A stretch of 25,108 nt of DNA from VFZS01 sp964353255 (GTDB taxonomy: Bacteria; Acidobacteriota; Terriglobia; Bryobacterales; Bryobacteraceae): contig CAYGVJ010000079.1 in NCBI GenBank assembly GCA_964353255.1, positions 1-25,108 of the forward strand, written 5' to 3'. This document shows positions 1 to 7,274 of this stretch, in pieces. Numbering within the stretch: position 1 is the stretch's first letter; each line of letters begins with the position of its first letter. The notes under the pieces were generated by a model. The model did not search any database. It saw only the letters and a list, made by a program, of their open reading frames with translations, and was not told the DNA's origin. A program made the translations under genes and the position numbers.

Positions 1-79
1 CCAGCAACCGCTCGATGCGGGGCCGCAATTCGGCCTCGATCTCCTCGCGAATGCGGACGCCGTCCAGAATCTGGGCCAT
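1..79 (-). CDS. folD: Bifunctional methylenetetrahydrofolate dehydrogenase/cyclohydrolase FolD, N-terminal fragment
   Basis: Only the first 26 codons lie in the window; the gene runs off the left edge. The reverse strand reads MAQILDGVRIREEIEAEL and onward, which matches the usual FolD opening (a short strand ending in LDG followed by a helix of the A-x-x-I-x-x-E-L type). FolD interconverts methylene-, methenyl- and 10-formyl-tetrahydrofolate in the cytoplasm. The ATG at 79 is preceded on its strand by GTAGG and, further up, by an extended -10-like TGCTATCTT (TATCTT at 94-89). The call rests on a short N-terminus, so it is probable rather than certain. Confidence 0.7.
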   Translation of the reverse strand, partial: MAQILDGVRIREEIEAELRPRIERLL

Positions 80-102
80 TAACCTACGAAGATAGCAGAG
101 CC

Positions 103-278
103 ACTGACCGTGGGGGCCGGCCGCCATGCGGCGGAGGAAGATTCTCATCCGCCACGGTATGCCTCAGCCGAAACTGACCGCCGGGGCTGGACGCCATGCG
201 GCGGAGGGAGATTCTCATCCGCCACGGCATGCCTCAGCCGAAACTGACCGCCGGGGCTGGACGCCCTGCGGCGGAGGA
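103..278. repeat. 70-bp tandem direct repeat, about 2.5 copies
   Basis: Copies begin at 103, 173 and 243, each opening with ACTGACCG, and have an exact 70-bp period. The first two copies differ at a handful of positions. The third stops matching near 278. Each full unit contains GGCGGA and TCCGCC separated by about 12 bases, able to form a small hairpin. The array fills the gap between the folD start and the permease stop and lies in the folD upstream region. No credible gene is seen here; the ORFs that cross it are repeat translations. Confidence 0.9.
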
Positions 279-301
279 GCACGCGGCGCCCAGGCTTTTC
301 C

Positions 302-1717
302 CTACCGGCTCCTCTGCGGCCTGAACCGGAAGTGATAGACCAGCGCGCCGGTGGCCAGCGTGGTCACCACGGCCACCGAAATCTTGGGCTGGAGCCAGAC
401 GCCGTAGACGATCGTCCACAGACCCACCAGGATGAAGAAGACCGGAATCAGGGGAAACGCCATACTGACCACACGCAGCTTCTGCCACTCCGGCCGGCGG
501 CGGAAGATGAACAGCGAGGAAACCGAGAGCACGGTCATCGAAGTGAGCGTGAAACCGATGTAAATCATCAGCGTGGGGAACGGGGTGAGCGTCATCAGCA
601 TCGCGCACAGGCCCTGGCAGGCAATGGCGAACACGGGCGTGCGCCACCGCGGGTGCACCTCGGCGGCCTTCCGGAAAAACGCCCCGTTCTTGGCCATGGC
701 GTAATAGACCCGCGGGCCGATGGTCACCATGGCGTTCACCGTGGCCATCAGCGACAGGGCCATCAGCGCGCTGAAAATGCCCGCCGTTTCCGGCCCGAAC
801 AGGTGCTTGGCCGCCAGAGAACCCACCGCCACCACGCCTTTCATCGATTCCAGCGGGCTGGCGAAGATGAACACCAAGTTCAGCGCCACGTACAGCATGG
901 CCACCAGCGCCGTACCGAACAGCAGCGCGATGGGCAGGGTGCGCTCCGGGCGCTTCAGCTCTTCGGCCACGTAGGTCGCGGCATTCCATCCGCTGTAGCA
1001 GACGTAGATCCAGAACAGGCTGATGGCGAACTGCGCCGCCACCGGCACCGTCGAGGTGCGCGTGGCCGCTAGCGAGAAGTTCTCCCAGTTCCCGGTGCCG
1101 GCCAAAAACCCCAAGGTGATGAATGCCAGGATCACCAGCAGCTTGGTGGCGGTCAGCACGTTCTGGATCTTGGCCACACGGCTGACGCCCAGAAAATTCA
1201 GCACCGTGAAGACCGCTACCAGAGAGCAGGCTACCGCCTGGGCGCCGCCCAGCTTCAAGGCAAAGGTTCCCGAGCCCAGGGTCCACACCGCGCTTTCCTG
1301 TTTCAGGGCCGGGAAGAAGTAGCCCAGGTAGTCGGAGAAGGCCAGCGCCGCCGCCGCGATCGGCGCCGAGAACCCCGCAAAGAAGGACACCCAGCCGTCC
1401 ATGAATCCCCAGGTCGGCCCGTAGGCCCGTGTCAAGTACACGTACTCGCCGCCCGAGGCGGGGAAGTTGATCCCCAGCTCCGAGTAACACAAGGCTCCGG
1501 CCAGCGCAAACAGCGCGCCGACGACCCAGATGGTCAGCACCAGCCCCGGATCCCCCAGGTCTCCGGCCAGGAATCCGGTAGTGGTGAATATGCCCGTGCC
1601 CACCATGTTGGAGACCACCAGGGCAGTGGCGCTGATCACTCCGAACTGGCGGAGCAACGTCACCGGGCTGTCGCCGGCGGGCGGGATGATCGGCTTCGTT
1701 TCAGGCACCTTGGACAT
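302..1717 (-). CDS. APC-superfamily amino acid permease
   Basis: Integral inner-membrane transporter of about 471 residues, the usual length for the APC (amino acid-polyamine-organocation) family with about 12 membrane helices. The first helix carries the family's unwound substrate-binding signature, seen as VVSNMVGTGIFTTTG, and is followed by the conserved FPASGGEYVYLTRAYGP segment between helices 2 and 3. Hydrophobic helices continue to the C-terminus. Substrate cannot be read from sequence; relatives include LAT-like and SteT-like exchangers and general amino acid permeases. The start used is the ATG at 1717; an in-frame ATG at 1735 would add six residues, and neither has a clear Shine-Dalgarno. 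It is divergent from pcm with at most 35 bp between starts, so the two promoters must overlap. Confidence 0.88.
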   Translation of the reverse strand: MSKVPETKPIIPPAGDSPVTLLRQFGVISATALVVSNMVGTGIFTTTGFLAGDLGDPGLVLTIWVVGALFALAGALCYSELGINFPASGGEYVYLTRAYGPTWGFMDGWVSFFAGFSAPIAAAALAFSDYLGYFFPALKQESAVWTLGSGTFALKLGGAQAVACSLVAVFTVLNFLGVSRVAKIQNVLTATKLLVILAFITLGFLAGTGNWENFSLAATRTSTVPVAAQFAISLFWIYVCYSGWNAATYVAEELKRPERTLPIALLFGTALVAMLYVALNLVFIFASPLESMKGVVAVGSLAAKHLFGPETAGIFSALMALSLMATVNAMVTIGPRVYYAMAKNGAFFRKAAEVHPRWRTPVFAIACQGLCAMLMTLTPFPTLMIYIGFTLTSMTVLSVSSLFIFRRRPEWQKLRVVSMAFPLIPVFFILVGLWTIVYGVWLQPKISVAVVTTLATGALVYHFRFRPQRSR

Positions 1718-1740
1718 TGTACGCCATGCCGTCACATAAT
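1711..1740 (+). promoter_or_regulatory. Putative sigma-70-type promoter of pcm
   Basis: TGGACA at 1711-1716 and CATAAT at 1735-1740 are separated by 18 bp; each matches the consensus hexamer at five of six positions. The GTG start of pcm lies 12 nt after the -10, with TGAGGA as ribosome binding site. The -35 falls within the first codons of the divergent permease. Identified by eye only. Confidence 0.45.
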
Positions 1741-1752
1741 TGAGGACTGAAC

Positions 1753-2454
1753 GTGCGCCGTCTAGCTCTTGCCTTTTGCTTGATGCCGTTTGCCCTGCAC
1801 CCGGCGCGGGCGCAGGACCCGTTCGCCGCCGAGCGCGCGCAGATGGTCAAGCAGCAGATCGAGCAGCGCGGCGTGCGCAACCCGGACGTGCTGCGCGTCA
1901 TGCGGGCGGTTCCCCGCCATCTTTTCATCCCTGAGTCGCAGCGCGCCTGGGCCTACGAGGACCACCCGGTCCCCATCGGCCAGGGCCAGACCATCTCCCA
2001 GCCGTACATCGTGGCCCTGATGACCGAGCTGCTCGAACCGGCCAAGGATCACAAGGTGCTCGAGATCGGAACGGGCTCCGGCTACCAGGCGGCGGTGCTC
2101 TCCGGCCTGGTCAAGCAGGTTTTCTCCATCGAGATCGTGCCCGAGCTGGCGCGCTCCGCCAGCGCCCTGCTGGCCAAGCAGGGCTACAGCAACGTCAAGG
2201 TGCGGCTCGGCGACGGCTACCGCGGCTGGCCCGAGGAGGCGCCCTTCGACCGCATCATCATCACCGCCGCCCCGCCGGAGATCCCGCAAACGCTGATCGA
2301 TCAGCTCGCCCCCGGCGGCAAGCTGGTCGCTCCGGTGGGCAGTACCGTCTGGGGTCAGGACTTGATCGTTGTGGACAAGAGGCCGGACGGCAAGACCCGC
2401 CGCCGCAGTGTCATCCCGGTCATGTTCGTGCCCATGGTGAAGGGGAAGGACTGA
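1753..2454 (+). CDS. pcm: Protein-L-isoaspartate O-methyltransferase with signal peptide
   Basis: SAM-dependent repair enzyme that methylates L-isoaspartyl residues of damaged proteins. 233 residues. Residues 1-20 form a signal peptide (RR, hydrophobic core, cleavage after ARA), so this copy is probably periplasmic, unlike the cytoplasmic E. coli enzyme. The catalytic domain shows the PCMT hallmarks: the VRVMRAVPRHLF-type segment near 48-58, the region around GQGQTISQP at 77-84, SAM motif I VLEIGTGSG at 102-110, and FDRIIITAAPPEIP further on. The GTG start at 1753 is chosen because TGAGGA lies just upstream and the signal peptide is then complete. Its last codons and the following about 60 bp are duplicated near 6720 (see repeats). 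Confidence 0.93.
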   Translation: MRRLALAFCLMPFALHPARAQDPFAAERAQMVKQQIEQRGVRNPDVLRVMRAVPRHLFIPESQRAWAYEDHPVPIGQGQTISQPYIVALMTELLEPAKDHKVLEIGTGSGYQAAVLSGLVKQVFSIEIVPELARSASALLAKQGYSNVKVRLGDGYRGWPEEAPFDRIIITAAPPEIPQTLIDQLAPGGKLVAPVGSTVWGQDLIVVDKRPDGKTRRRSVIPVMFVPMVKGKD

Positions 2455-2511
2455 GGGACGGTACGCGGAATTGGGGATTGCGTGTACTGTCCCGGCTTTC
2501 CGGCTTTTAGG
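2418..2511 (+). repeat. Direct repeat copy 1: 3' end of pcm plus intergenic DNA
   Basis: About 92 bp running from the last codons of pcm through the intergenic TACTGTCCCGGCTTT and GGCTTTTAG. It recurs in the same orientation at about 6719-6941 with roughly 85% identity by eye, mostly transitions. The two copies bracket the four-gene redox cassette. Confidence 0.8.
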
Positions 2512-2530
2512 ACGAGGAGGTTTTCTCGGC

Positions 2531-3475
2531 ATGTCGAAGACACGGAGAGGTTTTCTGCAATCGACCGCCACTTTGGCGGCGGGACTTGTCGGCGCCGCAT
2601 CCCCGGCGCTTTCCCAGAGGCCGGGGGGGCCGGGACCGAGCCCCGCCGAGGCGGTGCCGGATTCGGAGATCAAGGTTCCGAAGGTGAAGTTCGGCAAGGC
2701 CGAGATCAGCCGGCTGATTGTGGGCTGTAACACGCTCTACGGTTACGCCCATTTCAACCAAATCCTGGGCAGCATCATGCGGGAGTGGCATACGCCGGCG
2801 AAGGTGTCCGAGGTGCTGCTGCGCTGCAACCACTTTGGCATCAATACCTTCAACTATCTTCACTCGGGCCGGGGGCCAGCCGATTACGAGCGCTTCCTGT
2901 CCGAGGGCGGGAAGATGCACCTGATCGCGCAGGGCACGGTCGATCCGGAGATCCTCGTCAAAGCCGTCCAGCCGCTGGGGATTTATTACCACGGCGAGCA
3001 GACCGACGACGCCTATCGATCCGGCAAGATGGAGACCGTCAAGGATTACTGCAAGAAGGCGCGCCAGCAGGGCGTGCTGGTGGGCGTCGGGAGCCACATG
3101 CCCGAAGTGCTGGCGAGAGTCGAGGACGAAGGCTGGGACGTGGATTTCTACGCCGGCTGCGTCTACAACCGCCGGCGGACGCCCGAGGAGTTCCGCAAGC
3201 TACTGGGAGGCGAGCTGCCGGAGATGCCCGGCGAGGTGTACCTGCAAGACGACCCGCCCCGCATGTACAAGTTCATGCGGCAGACCAAGAAGCCTTGCTT
3301 CGCGTTCAAGATCCTGGCGGCGGGCCGGGTGAGCAGTCCGGAACAAGCGTTCAAGCTCGCCTTCCAGAGCATCAAGCCGACGGATGGCGTCTTCGTGGGC
3401 ATGTTCCCGCGCATCAAGGACGAGGTGAAGGAGAACGCCTACTGGGCAACCCGTCACGGCGTAGTATCCTCTTGA
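2531..3475 (+). CDS. Tat-exported aldo/keto reductase-like TIM-barrel protein, degenerate active site
   Basis: 314 residues from ATG 2531, which has an AGGAGG site at 2515-2520; a longer reading from 2471 lacks one. The N-terminus carries a twin-arginine signal (TRRGFLQ then a hydrophobic stretch ending near ALSQ). The rest resembles the aldo/keto reductase barrel: KFGKAEISRLIVGCNTL at the first strand, a GINTFN strand, and a C-terminal strand plus helix pattern (KPCFAFKILAAGRV, then TDGVFVGMF). The family's Asp and Tyr catalytic positions around the GINTFN segment are not evident, so it may not be an oxidoreductase. It ends in a TTGA overlap with the next gene, which implies translational coupling to the GMC operon. 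The fold is a moderate inference; the function is unknown. Confidence 0.65.
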   Translation: MSKTRRGFLQSTATLAAGLVGAASPALSQRPGGPGPSPAEAVPDSEIKVPKVKFGKAEISRLIVGCNTLYGYAHFNQILGSIMREWHTPAKVSEVLLRCNHFGINTFNYLHSGRGPADYERFLSEGGKMHLIAQGTVDPEILVKAVQPLGIYYHGEQTDDAYRSGKMETVKDYCKKARQQGVLVGVGSHMPEVLARVEDEGWDVDFYAGCVYNRRRTPEEFRKLLGGELPEMPGEVYLQDDPPRMYKFMRQTKKPCFAFKILAAGRVSSPEQAFKLAFQSIKPTDGVFVGMFPRIKDEVKENAYWATRHGVVSS

Positions 3476-3996
3476 CCGGCCTCCAGCGCCGCCGGTTCCT
3501 CCAGATCGGGCTGACGGCCACCGCCTCCGGGGCCCTGGTGTCCTGCGGCCGCAGCGTAGGCGGAGCCTCCTGGCGGTTCTTCACCGCGGAGGAGGCCCGG
3601 ACCGTGGACGCCGTCTGCGAACAGATCATTCCGGCGGACACCTACCCGGGCGCCAGACAGGCCGGCGTGGTCCGTTTCATCGACCTCCAGTTGACCAAGC
3701 ACTACCGGCGCTATCGGGACGCCTACCGGAAGGGGATCGCCGGCGTGGAGGCGGCCAGCCGCAGGCGCTTCGGCAAGCCGTTCACGCAACTGCCCCTCGG
3801 GCAGCAGACCGAAGTCCTCACTCAAGTAGAAAAGCAGGACAGCGAGTTCTTCGCCTTGATCCGGGCCCACACCATGCAGGGTTTCTACGGAGATCCCCGC
3901 CATGGCGGCAATCGCGGCGAAGTGAGCTGGAAAATGCTGGGGTTGCCGGATCCGCCGGTGCGGGGCCGCCTGCCGTACGAACGGAGGGCGGGCTGA
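3472..3996 (+). CDS. Gluconate 2-dehydrogenase subunit 3-like Tat protein
   Basis: 174 residues from a TTG at 3472 that overlaps the previous stop. The start is inferred because it puts the RRRFLQIG twin-arginine motif at residues 6-13. The hydrophobic segment ends in LVSC, a possible lipobox. The mature part (FFTAEEARTVDAVCEQIIPADTYPGARQAGVVRFID, later HTMQGFYGDPRHGGN) matches the gluconate_2-dh3 family. These are small partners that escort and complete FAD-containing GMC dehydrogenases in the periplasm. It lies four bases upstream of the GMC gene, the expected order. The enzyme's sugar or alcohol substrate cannot be told from this subunit. Confidence 0.85.
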   Translation: MTGLQRRRFLQIGLTATASGALVSCGRSVGGASWRFFTAEEARTVDAVCEQIIPADTYPGARQAGVVRFIDLQLTKHYRRYRDAYRKGIAGVEAASRRRFGKPFTQLPLGQQTEVLTQVEKQDSEFFALIRAHTMQGFYGDPRHGGNRGEVSWKMLGLPDPPVRGRLPYERRAG

Positions 3997-4000
3997 GTCG

Positions 4001-5656
4001 ATGGCTCTGAGACATGTCAATGCGGTGATCGTCGGGTCCGGCGCCGGGGGCGGCGTGGTCGCCAAGGAACTCGCTTCGGCGGGCCTGAGCGTGGTGCTGC
4101 TGGAGCGCGGAAAATGGTATTCCGCCGCGGATTGCCGCAAGGACGATCTGAGGAACCAGCGCACTTCCGTACTCGGCAATGGTTCCGGTCCGGACGACGA
4201 GCGCAATCCGCGCGTGCTGGTCGATGGGCAAGGCCGCGAGCGCGTTCTCAGGCCCAGCGAAGGCGGCTACAGCAACAACGCGGCGTGCGTTGGCGGAGGC
4301 ACGTTCAGCTACGGAGCCATGGCCTGGCGTTTCATGGAGCAGGACTTCCGGATGCGCTCGAACTACGGACCGGTCGAAGGAAGCACGCTCGACGACTGGC
4401 CCATCAGCTACGATGACCTGGAGCCGTTCTACGAGAAAGCCGAGTGGGAACTCGGCGTCTCCGGCGACGATTCGGGCAACATCTTCAAGGCCCCGCGCCG
4501 GAAGCCGTTGCCGATGCCGTCCTTCCCGCCGAACCGTGAGTATGAGGTCCTGCATCCGGCGGCCAGGCGCCTGGGCCTGCATCCCTTCGACATCCCCATG
4601 CTGCGCAATACGGCGCCCTACAACGGCAGGGGGCCGTGCATGCGCTGCCGCTGGTGCGTGGGCTTTGCCTGCGAAGTGGAGGCGCGAGCCGGCACGCACA
4701 ACACCGTGATCCCCACGGCGCTGGCTACCGGGAACTGCGAGTTGCGGACGGACTGCATGGTCAAGGAAGTCCTCGTGGACAACCGGGGCCGCGCCACGGG
4801 GGTGGTTTACTTCGACGCCGATGACCGGCTCCAGGAGCAGACGGCGGACCTGGTGATCGTCTCCGCGGCTGCCGTCGAGTCGGCGCGCCTACTGCTGAAC
4901 TCCAGGAGCAAGCTGTTCCCCAACGGCCTGGGGAACCGCTACGACTGGGTTGGGAGGAACCTGCAATCGCACACGTACTCGGGAGCCGTCGGCCTGTTTG
5001 ATTTCGACACCTACGACGACCTCGGCCCCGGCGCGCAGATCGCAATCTGCGACTACAACCACGGGAATCCCGGCCTGGCGGGCGGGGCCATGCTGGCCAA
5101 CGAGTTCATCCGCCTGCCGTACCAGTTCATCGGACAAGTGCCTCCTTTTGTTCCCCAGTGGGGCGCAGCGCACAAGGAATGGGTCCGCAACGCCTTCAAG
5201 AGGACGATTGTGGTCATAGGGCCGACCCAGGAAATGCCCTTGTTCGACGCCCGCGTGCAGGTCGACCCGGAAGTGAAAGACTACTGGGGCATCCCTGTGG
5301 CGCGTCTCTCGGGGGGAAAGCACCCGCACACGGTCGAGATCGCCACGTACATGATTCAGAAGGCAGAGGCGTGGTTGAAGGAAGCGGGAGCTATGCGCAT
5401 TTGGGGGAGGCCGCCTGCTCGGGGTCTGAGCGGAGGGCAGCACCAGGCAGGCACCTGCCGTATGGGAAACGATCCCAAGACCTCGGTGGTCAACCGGTAC
5501 TGCCGGCTTCACGACGTAGACAATGTCTACGTGATTGACGGCAGCGTCCACGTCACCAACGGGGGGTTCAACCCGGTACTGACGATCATGGCGGTTGCCT
5601 ACCACGCCTCCGACAACCTGATCAAGGCTTGGAGGAACACCCGGGGGCGCTCATGA
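4001..5656 (+). CDS. GMC-family FAD-dependent oxidoreductase (gluconate dehydrogenase large-subunit type)
   Basis: 551-residue flavoprotein that likely oxidises a sugar, sugar acid or alcohol at the cell surface. The N-terminal FAD site reads VIVGSGAGGGVVAKELASAG (about 8-27). There is no signal peptide, so export would be by hitch-hiking with the Tat-bearing small subunit. A cysteine cluster C-x2-C-x2-C-x4-C near residue 215 (CMRCRWCVGFAC) is of the kind found in gluconate-type large subunits; an Fe-S role is possible but unproven. The GMC C-terminal domain has the catalytic His in GGQHQAGTCRMG (about 480) and the second active-site position in NGGFNP (about 522). It overlaps the cytochrome gene by ATGA, so flavin electrons probably pass to that cytochrome. 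Confidence 0.9.
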   Translation: MALRHVNAVIVGSGAGGGVVAKELASAGLSVVLLERGKWYSAADCRKDDLRNQRTSVLGNGSGPDDERNPRVLVDGQGRERVLRPSEGGYSNNAACVGGGTFSYGAMAWRFMEQDFRMRSNYGPVEGSTLDDWPISYDDLEPFYEKAEWELGVSGDDSGNIFKAPRRKPLPMPSFPPNREYEVLHPAARRLGLHPFDIPMLRNTAPYNGRGPCMRCRWCVGFACEVEARAGTHNTVIPTALATGNCELRTDCMVKEVLVDNRGRATGVVYFDADDRLQEQTADLVIVSAAAVESARLLLNSRSKLFPNGLGNRYDWVGRNLQSHTYSGAVGLFDFDTYDDLGPGAQIAICDYNHGNPGLAGGAMLANEFIRLPYQFIGQVPPFVPQWGAAHKEWVRNAFKRTIVVIGPTQEMPLFDARVQVDPEVKDYWGIPVARLSGGKHPHTVEIATYMIQKAEAWLKEAGAMRIWGRPPARGLSGGQHQAGTCRMGNDPKTSVVNRYCRLHDVDNVYVIDGSVHVTNGGFNPVLTIMAVAYHASDNLIKAWRNTRGRS

Positions 5657-6714
5657 AAAGGACCGCCGTCATCGCGGGTCTCGTCGTCCTGGCGCTGCTC
5701 CTGATGGTTCCCGGCGCGAGCCTGTACTACGAATCGGGCGGCGGCGCCGGTTGCACAAAGTGCCACGAGATGAATGACCCTTATGACCTCTGGCACACCT
5801 CCAGCCACCGGGAAATCGGTTGCGCCAAGTGTCATGGCGGGGCCTTCACACCGGACGCTTCCTTTCACTGGAACAACGCCAGCCGTGTGTACTACCACCT
5901 GAAAGGGGACCTGCCGGAACGGATCCGGATTCGGAATATCGACGTCCTGACGATGGTAGAGCCGTGCCAATCCTGCCATCGCCAAGAGTTCGCGCAGTGG
6001 GAGTCGGGTCCGCACAGCGCCAGTTATGCACGCATCTTCCTGGACAAGACGCACAACACAAACCGGCTGCTGACGGACGACTGCCTGCGGTGCCATGGCA
6101 TGCACTTTGACGGCGGCATCCGGGATCTGGTGACTCCTCTGGACAAGACCGGTCCGTGGCGTCTCGTGCCAGCCGAACTGGCCACCCGCCCGGTGATCCC
6201 TTGCCTCACGTGCCATGGAATCCACCGGCAAGGCCGGCAGTTGAAGAAGACCGGCACGGAAGGCCGCGTGGCCGGACCGAAGCAGGAGATCAACCGCCCG
6301 TCGTTGGCGTTCTACGACCGCCGCACTCAGAATCACATACCGGTCGCGGAATTGCCCCTGCCGGTGATGATGGAGGGCGACCGGGCGGTGAAGATGAGCC
6401 CGGACCAGCGCCAGGCGTTGTGCTACCAGTGCCACGCGGCGGAAGCGAGCCGGCAAGTCGCGAGCGGTGACGACCGGACCGCGGTCGGCGTACATGAAGG
6501 CATAAGCTGCCTGTCGTGCCACTTGAAGCATGGCCAGAAGACCAGGGCCTCGTGCGCGGAGTGCCACCCGAAAATGTCGAACTGCGGTCTGGACGTCGAG
6601 AAGATGGACACGACGTTCCGCTCGGCGGACAGCAAGCACAACATACACTGGGTGAAGTGCGCTGACTGCCACCCCAAGGGAGCGCCGAAAAAGAAGGGGA
6701 CGAAACAGTCATAA
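5653..6714 (+). CDS. Nine-heme c-type cytochrome, NapC/NirT-like N-terminus
   Basis: 353 residues from ATG 5653, which overlaps the GMC stop. Residues 1-25 are a signal or membrane anchor (MKRTAVIAGLVVLALLLMVPG). Nine CxxCH heme motifs start near residues 34, 57, 105, 144, 184, 257, 286, 301 and 336. The first pair, with its intervening HTSSHREIGCAKCH spacing, resembles the NapC/NirT quinol-oxidising or electron-relay cytochromes. The C-terminus is lysine-rich. Gluconate-type GMC dehydrogenases normally use a mono- or triheme cytochrome subunit; a nine-heme partner in the same operon is unusual. Likely role: accept electrons from the GMC enzyme and relay them to the quinone pool or to an extracellular acceptor. 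Confidence 0.9.
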   Translation: MKRTAVIAGLVVLALLLMVPGASLYYESGGGAGCTKCHEMNDPYDLWHTSSHREIGCAKCHGGAFTPDASFHWNNASRVYYHLKGDLPERIRIRNIDVLTMVEPCQSCHRQEFAQWESGPHSASYARIFLDKTHNTNRLLTDDCLRCHGMHFDGGIRDLVTPLDKTGPWRLVPAELATRPVIPCLTCHGIHRQGRQLKKTGTEGRVAGPKQEINRPSLAFYDRRTQNHIPVAELPLPVMMEGDRAVKMSPDQRQALCYQCHAAEASRQVASGDDRTAVGVHEGISCLSCHLKHGQKTRASCAECHPKMSNCGLDVEKMDTTFRSADSKHNIHWVKCADCHPKGAPKKKGTKQS

Positions 6715-6718
6715 GACC

Positions 6719-6941
6719 CGTCATGTTCGTGCCCATGGTGCGGGGGAAGGGCCAAGAGGCGGCGCGCGAAACCGGGGATTGCGTGTACTGGAAGGTGTGA
6801 AAAAATCGGTGGACAGGCGAAACCGCCTGTCCCACGGCCGGCTAAGTGCCTTGGTGGCAGTGTGGGACAGGCAGTTCTGCCTGTCCGTTCGAGCTGTCAC
6901 CCGATTTTTTCACACCTTCCTGTCCCGGCTTTCGGCTTTTA
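6719..6941 (+). repeat. Direct repeat copy 2 of the pcm 3' end, split by a MITE-like element
   Basis: Positions 6719-6790 and 6920-6941 together match 2418-2511 (GTCATGTTCGTGCCCATGGTG at the start, GGGGATTGCGTGTACTG in the middle, TGTCCCGGCTTT and CGGCTTTTAG at the end). The match is split exactly after TACTG by the 129-bp element at 6791-6919. This copy contains no complete gene. Its end overlaps the mazF stop codon. Confidence 0.8.
6791..6919. mobile_element. MITE-like element with 19-bp perfect terminal inverted repeats and two REP-like hairpins
   Basis: The left end GAAGGTGTGAAAAAATCGG (6791-6809) is the exact reverse complement of 6901-6919. CTG at 6788-6790 is repeated at 6920-6922, giving a 3-bp target duplication. 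The undisturbed related sequence at 2418-2511 shows one CTG, which serves as an empty site. Inside are two hairpins with 9-bp stems: GGACAGGCG/CGCCTGTCC with loop AAAC (6811-6832) and GGACAGGCA/TGCCTGTCC with loop GTTC (6865-6886). No coding capacity, so it would need a transposase in trans. Lying between two convergent genes, it could also terminate transcription from both sides. Confidence 0.8.
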
Positions 6942-7274
6942 GCTGATCAACTCGAGCAGCCCGTCCACAACCCGATCCAACTCTGACCTCTCGAGGGATC
7001 CCATGCGCTTGCCCAACCGCTCGACCGAGATGGTTCTGATCTGTGAGATCTTCACCCAGGACGTGCGAGCGAGCTTGTGCGGCGGCAGGGGAAAGGTGAG
7101 GGGGAAACCTGCCTTCTGGGGTTGGCTGGTGATCGCCATGGCGATCACAGTCCCGGAGCGCCGGTTGAACAGGTCGTTGCTCAGGATCAGCACGGGCCGA
7201 AGCCCGGCCTGCTCACTGCCCCGGACTGGGTTCAAGTCTGCCCAGTAGATGCCACCTCTCAGGATGCTGGCCAT
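6939..7274 (-). CDS. MazF/PemK-family toxin (endoribonuclease)
   Basis: 111 residues from ATG 7274 (MASILRGGIYWADLNPVRGSE). A much longer upstream reading exists but only runs through the antitoxin in another frame. The sequence has the MazF core: a GGIYWADLNPVRGSEQAG strand and loop, RPVLILSND with the catalytic-type arginine, AMAITSQ with the Thr/Ser pair, and the late WVKISQIRTISVERL strand. MazF toxins cleave mRNA at short sequence motifs. The gene overlaps the antitoxin end by 16 bp, a typical coupled arrangement. Its stop codon lies in the copy-2 repeat just beyond the MITE. Confidence 0.9.
   Translation of the reverse strand: MASILRGGIYWADLNPVRGSEQAGLRPVLILSNDLFNRRSGTVIAMAITSQPQKAGFPLTFPLPPHKLARTSWVKISQIRTISVERLGKRMGSLERSELDRVVDGLLELIS

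Noticed and set aside
103..278. The 70-bp repeats as a CRISPR array
   Set aside because: The whole unit is repeated, with no variable spacers, and only 2.5 copies exist.
234..1490. 418-aa minus-strand open frame overlapping the permease
   Set aside because: It is a high-GC shadow of the permease gene; the translation is Gly/Arg/His-rich with no family pattern, whereas the other frame is a clear transporter.
2785..3471. Upstream two thirds of the open frame that ends with the Gdh3-like protein
   Set aside because: This part overlaps the AKR-like gene and has no family pattern; the real protein starts at the TTG at 3472, giving a Tat signal at its N-terminus.
6719..6790. Possible small gene reading out of the second pcm-tail copy
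   Set aside because: The sequence matches only the end of pcm and noncoding DNA; the open frames across it are short and continue into the MITE.
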